A stretch of DNA of 64,000 bases from CAYUVH01 sp964448135 (GTDB lineage: Bacteria; Verrucomicrobiota; Verrucomicrobiia; Limisphaerales; UBA8199): positions 1-64,000 of the forward strand of contig CAYUVH010000036.1 of the NCBI GenBank assembly GCA_964448135.1, read 5' to 3'. A model generated the notes under the pieces. That model saw only the letters and a list, made by a program, of their open reading frames with translations, was not told where the DNA came from and searched no databases. The position numbers were made by a program, and so were the translations under genes. How positions within the stretch are numbered: position 1 is the first letter of the stretch; each line of letters begins with the position of its first letter. Shown here one piece after another: positions 60,799 to 64,000 of the stretch.

Positions 60799-61968
60799 AT
60801 GGTGCCGCCCTCCGAACAACCCAAACCCGCCGAGCGCAAACCCGCTTGCCCGCGGGTCACGCGTTACACCGGTGAGGTGGTCTACCTGTTCGCTTTCGAC
60901 GTCGCCTACGAAATGGTCCGCCAGCCCGTGCGCGAACTCCTCGGCCAGTCGGTCGCTCAATTTGTCGTCGACGCCAGCAAACGCAATCCGCGCCATCTCT
61001 TCTTCTTCCGTCCGCAAATGGTCCGGCTCCCTCCACTGGAGCGCATCGGCCCGCACGGCCCCGTTCGCGTCGAGCGCAGCGTCAAATTGCTGCCCGTGGG
61101 CGCCATCAGCATCACCGTGCGTGTTCCCTTTTCCGTCGCGCAGGTCGAAGACCTCGTGGTCTATCACGATCTCCAATTCAGCAACGGCTCCCTCAGCGAG
61201 GAAGTCCGACGGCTCGCGGAGGACGTGCGCCGCGAGTTGCATCCCTACTACATTCGTCCCGTCGCCCAACTCGCCGACGAGGAGGCTTACACCGTCTTTT
61301 GCCTTTCCGCTCCGCTTCAGACCGAAGACGCCTCCGAACTGGGTGCCGAAACCTGGCTCAAAGCCAACCGCCGCGAGGTCGCCTCTCTCCTGACCCAGGA
61401 ACCGCGCGTTGACCTGCTCTCCAAACAGGAAGCCGATGAATCCACCGGCCGCTTCCTCAGTTACTACCAGCGGGATCTCGTCGTGATAGACTGGGATGCG
61501 GCACTAGTTCTGGACGAAAGCGCGAATTTCGACGAAACGCTCTACATCATGGAGCTGGCCAACGTGCAGCTGGCCGAACTGGAAGCCTACGACCGCATGC
61601 TCGACGAATCCCTCGAGCGCTCCTACCGCGATCTGGGCGTGGGCCCCACGCGCGGCCGCGGCCGCACCGCCATCCTGCGCGAACTCCGCGAACTGCGCAT
61701 TGATCTCGCGCGCTTCAGCGACGAACTCAGCAATATCACCAAATTCTTCGGGGACTGGCACCTGGCCCGCATCTACCAGCAGGTCTCCGCGCGCTTCCAC
61801 CTATCCGAATGGCACCGGACCATTGATGACAAGCTCCAGACCCTCGACGGCCTCTATCAACTCCTCCAGCACGACCGCACCAACCGCTGGATGCTCATCC
61901 TCGAAGTCACCATCGTCCTCCTCTTCATCATCGACCTGGTGATCCTCGTGATGGGCTTGCGGCACTGA
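60799..61968 (+). CDS. RMD1/DUF155-like membrane protein
   Basis: The 389-residue protein has an N-terminal alpha/beta region (VVYLFAFDVAYEMVRQPVRE), helical middle and C-terminal segments with coiled-coil potential (RELRELRIDLARFSDELSNI), and a C-terminal membrane span (MLILEVTIVLLFIIDLVILV). This architecture resembles RMD1/DUF155 proteins, tail-anchored in yeast mitochondria and widespread in bacteria, with no known activity. The call is by architecture. Confidence 0.6.
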   Translation: MVPPSEQPKPAERKPACPRVTRYTGEVVYLFAFDVAYEMVRQPVRELLGQSVAQFVVDASKRNPRHLFFFRPQMVRLPPLERIGPHGPVRVERSVKLLPVGAISITVRVPFSVAQVEDLVVYHDLQFSNGSLSEEVRRLAEDVRRELHPYYIRPVAQLADEEAYTVFCLSAPLQTEDASELGAETWLKANRREVASLLTQEPRVDLLSKQEADESTGRFLSYYQRDLVVIDWDAALVLDESANFDETLYIMELANVQLAELEAYDRMLDESLERSYRDLGVGPTRGRGRTAILRELRELRIDLARFSDELSNITKFFGDWHLARIYQQVSARFHLSEWHRTIDDKLQTLDGLYQLLQHDRTNRWMLILEVTIVLLFIIDLVILVMGLRH

Positions 61969-62008
61969 GCCTCGGGATGTTCCGGCACGACCGGCGGGCT
62001 CAACTCCC

Positions 62009-62035
62009 TACGTAGCAGCCGAGGTAACGAGGCTC
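62009..62035 (+). repeat. GCAGCCGAGG repeat, copy 5
   Basis: Copy of the GCAGCCGAGGTAACGAGG repeat, sense to the RMD1-like gene and 40 bases after its stop, further than the other copies. The rest of 61969-62242 holds no gene. Confidence 0.75.
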
Positions 62036-62242
62036 ACTCATTTCGACAACCCGCTGCAGTCCACTGCATCAAGAAGGGACTTAAACTCAGGCCATTCAAC
62101 CGATCTTTCTCTGAGCTGGGGTAAGAAGAGTTCTGGGTTCAACCGAACGGATCAAAATTTCACATCCTCCCCCGGACGGCGGCTGTGGCAAAGCCCAGCC
62201 GTAGCGCATACATTCGGCAATCGCCAATCGGAAATCGGCAAT

Positions 62243-62851
62243 CTAAAACTTCACATCCTCCGCGCGCACTTCCAGACACTCATCCAAATCCTCCCATACC
62301 ACCGCCGGGTAAAGTTCCAGTAACTTCGGCGCGAGCTTTATGCCCGCTTCACCAAGCAACCGTTCCGCCTCCTCCGCTGCCGACTCGTAGGCCGCGTTGT
62401 AATCCCTCACACTCTTGCGCTGGCGATCATCCCAATGCGCCACATTGTGCACCGGGCTGTAGCGCCCCGCCCAATTCTCCAATTCATCCCGCAGCGGCGA
62501 TTTGATTTCCTCAAACTCTACCAGCGTCTCATTGCAATGCTGGCAAATCAGCCCCGTCTCCGCCACATCGCGGGTCAGCAACGGCAGCATCGGCGCGCGA
62601 CAACACGGCGATTCCGTATACGCCGACGGAATCGTCACCAAACGCTTGAGCCAGATTTGCCGGTCATGGCCCCACTGCGCCGCCAGGCGATACGCCCCGA
62701 CCAGCGGATGGGATGACCTCCACGTCCGTCCCTGGATCTGGCCGAGAGTCTGCGCGAGCCAGCGAGCGAGCGTCAGATCATCGAATTCGCGGAAGACCTG
62801 GCTGTATTCCTTCCAAAGCAAGTCCAGCGGCGAGTCGGTATTCGGTCCCAT
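62243..62851 (-). CDS. Zinc-ribbon-containing hypothetical protein
   Basis: The 202-residue protein has a central Cys pattern (CCRAPMLPLL, ICQHCNETLVEFEEI) that looks like a split zinc ribbon, and a helical C-terminus. ATG 62851 is used; the longer frame to 63064 reads through repeat DNA. No family was recognised. Confidence 0.6.
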   Translation of the reverse strand: MGPNTDSPLDLLWKEYSQVFREFDDLTLARWLAQTLGQIQGRTWRSSHPLVGAYRLAAQWGHDRQIWLKRLVTIPSAYTESPCCRAPMLPLLTRDVAETGLICQHCNETLVEFEEIKSPLRDELENWAGRYSPVHNVAHWDDRQRKSVRDYNAAYESAAEEAERLLGEAGIKLAPKLLELYPAVVWEDLDECLEVRAEDVKF

Positions 62852-63150
62852 CGCACCTATTGTCGTGGCGGTGGCCCGAATTGTCGAGCGCCGGAAATAC
62901 CGGCAGCAGGACGAAGCACTCAAGACCGTAGCAGCCGAGCTTTTCAATCGCGTGCGCTTGGTGGGCAAAGGATACGCGCACGCAGGCACGAAGCCCGCGC
63001 AACGTCCGCCAGGTTTTGGACTGCGGCAGTCCTCTGCCGCTTTTCGTTCAGAGTCCTCACTCACATCGGACTACCCCACGAACACAATCCCTGTATCTTG
63101 GAAGGCGACGAGGCTCCATTTTTCCGGATGCCTTGACGCTTTCGATGCGC
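62852..63150. other. Intergenic region with repeat fragments
   Basis: Partial copies of the GCAGCCGAGG repeat occur at 62926-62940 and 63105-63117, and a palindromic GGACTGCGGCAGTCCTCTGC repeat at 63017-63036. No gene is seen. Confidence 0.5.
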
Positions 63151-63176
63151 TGGAGCCTCGTTGCCTTGGCTGCTAA
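63151..63176 (-). repeat. Stop-proximal GCAGCC repeat, copy 6
   Basis: On the minus strand the repeat (TAGCAGCCAAGGCAACGAGG) starts 4 bases after the stop of the sugar permease gene, sense to it. It is the only minus-strand copy and follows the same rule as the plus-strand ones. Confidence 0.75.
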
Positions 63177-63180
63177 GATC

Positions 63181-64000
63181 CTAACTAGTCGCTGCCTTGG
63201 CTCCGCCGCCAAACAACCTCTTGAAGATCGAAAACTTTTTCCCCGCCAGATGATGCCGCCACGCATCCAGCACCACCGCCGCGACAATAACCACCCCGGT
63301 GATCACCCGCTTGGTCGGCTCGGATGCCCCCACCTGCGCCAGCCCGGCCTCCAGTGTGGCAATGATCAGCACGCCGAAGAAAGTATTCACCACCGAGCCA
63401 CGCCCCCCCATCAAGCTCGTGCCACCAATGACCACCGCCGCAATCGCCGACAACTCCAGCCCCACACCCGCATTCGGATCCGAAGAACCGAGGCGTGAAG
63501 TATAAATGACCCCACCCAACCCGCTAAGCAGACCCAGAATCGCAAATACCGCAATTCGCGCCGGCCGCGGATTGATCCCTGCCAGGCGCACCGCCTGTTC
63601 GTTCGTGCCAATGGCGATGAGTTTCCGGCCGAAAACCGTTCGCGAAAGAATGATCTGCCCCGCAATGATCACCACCACCGCGACCAGGAATGCCGGCGAA
63701 ATACCCAGTCCGCTCATCGGCTTGGAGAGCCCTTCCACCGGCGTTCCGATATAGCGTGTCTGGGAATTCGTGACCAGGTACGACAGCCCGCGAGCGATTT
63801 CCAACATGCCGAGCGTCACGATGAAGGACGGAATGCCAAGACAAACACTGATGGCGCCATTCAACGTTCCCGCCGCCAATCCCACCGCCAGCGCCAGCAC
63901 CGCTGCCAGCCAGAAGGGACAATGTTGATTCACCATCGCCACCCCCATCACCGAACCACAAAGTCCGAGCATGGAACCGACCGAGAGATCAATCCCCCCG
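63181..64000 (-). CDS. Sugar ABC transporter permease (RbsC-like), partial
   Basis: The last 273 residues of a polytopic permease are in the window; the gene continues beyond base 64000, where the frame reads GGIDLSVGSMLG, the start region of RbsC/XylH-type permeases. Further motifs include GLAAGTLNGAISVCLGIPSF and GGTSLMGGRGSVVNTFFGVL. It belongs to the CUT2 class, which imports ribose, xylose, autoinducer-2 and similar sugars with an ATPase and a periplasmic binding protein encoded nearby, here outside the window. It ends in a short Lys/Gly-rich tail. Confidence 0.88.
   Translation of the reverse strand, partial: GGIDLSVGSMLGLCGSVMGVAMVNQHCPFWLAAVLALAVGLAAGTLNGAISVCLGIPSFIVTLGMLEIARGLSYLVTNSQTRYIGTPVEGLSKPMSGLGISPAFLVAVVVIIAGQIILSRTVFGRKLIAIGTNEQAVRLAGINPRPARIAVFAILGLLSGLGGVIYTSRLGSSDPNAGVGLELSAIAAVVIGGTSLMGGRGSVVNTFFGVLIIATLEAGLAQVGASEPTKRVITGVVIVAAVVLDAWRHHLAGKKFSIFKRLFGGGAKAATS

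Overview
The window is a GC-rich bacterial chromosome segment. Its gene content and repeats point to the phylum Verrucomicrobiota, most likely the Pedosphaera/Limisphaerales group (former subdivision 3). Supporting signs are prepilin-like secreted proteins, a very large DUF2723 membrane protein, a beta-propeller sensor kinase, GH57, DUF5069 and DMP19 proteins, and many short intergenic repeats of the kind typical of that group. This placement is inference; there is no rRNA here.

Layout. 1-10.4 kb: an acyltransferase-like protein, a lipoprotein, a GT9 heptosyltransferase, the DUF2723 protein, and an L,D-transpeptidase / tiny membrane protein / alpha-beta hydrolase cluster. 10.7-16.7 kb: IMP dehydrogenase facing an ExbB-ExbD-TonB-like operon, then GH57. 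16.7-22.6 kb: an accessory stretch with an integrase remnant, an AT-richer HipA-like kinase/DUF3037 pair, tRNA-like sequences, a transposase remnant, small ORFs and tRNA-Leu. 22.6-33 kb: a pseudopilin, SGNH hydrolase with a VapBC-like pair, an amino-acid dehydrogenase-like protein, adenylate kinase, an ACT-domain regulator, a secreted hydrolase and methionyl-tRNA synthetase. 33-42.7 kb: a second pseudopilin, a NarL-type regulator with a propeller histidine kinase, tRNA-Arg, a DNA-binding-like small protein, a TPR membrane protein and a secreted beta-propeller. 42.9-47.8 kb: a tightly overlapping MoxR-DUF58-DUF4381-like-BatA-BatB operon. 48.9-59.8 kb: four secreted proteins (beta-helix, M64 peptidase, RCC1-repeat protein, D-Ala-D-Ala carboxypeptidase), with a DUF5069 protein and an esterase on the other strand between the second and third. 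60-64 kb: an RMD1-like protein, a zinc-ribbon protein and a truncated sugar ABC permease.

The most unusual signal is non-coding. Three loci (7.2, 14.6 and 56.0 kb) share a composite element in the same orientation, upstream of three unrelated genes (DUF2723 protein, exbB, RCC1 protein). Each has (A/G)TCA(A/T) units spaced 10, 10, 21 and 12 bp, close to the DNA helical repeat, around a conserved AAAACCCCAGCA core, ending in an A-tract 120-180 bp before the start codon. Two of the three also carry a TGGACA...TGTCCA palindrome about 130-140 bp further upstream. It looks like an undescribed promoter or protein-binding array.

A second pattern is that other repeat families sit immediately after stop codons, in the sense direction. 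Some copies have been absorbed into reading frames, including repeat-derived signal peptides on two secreted enzymes.
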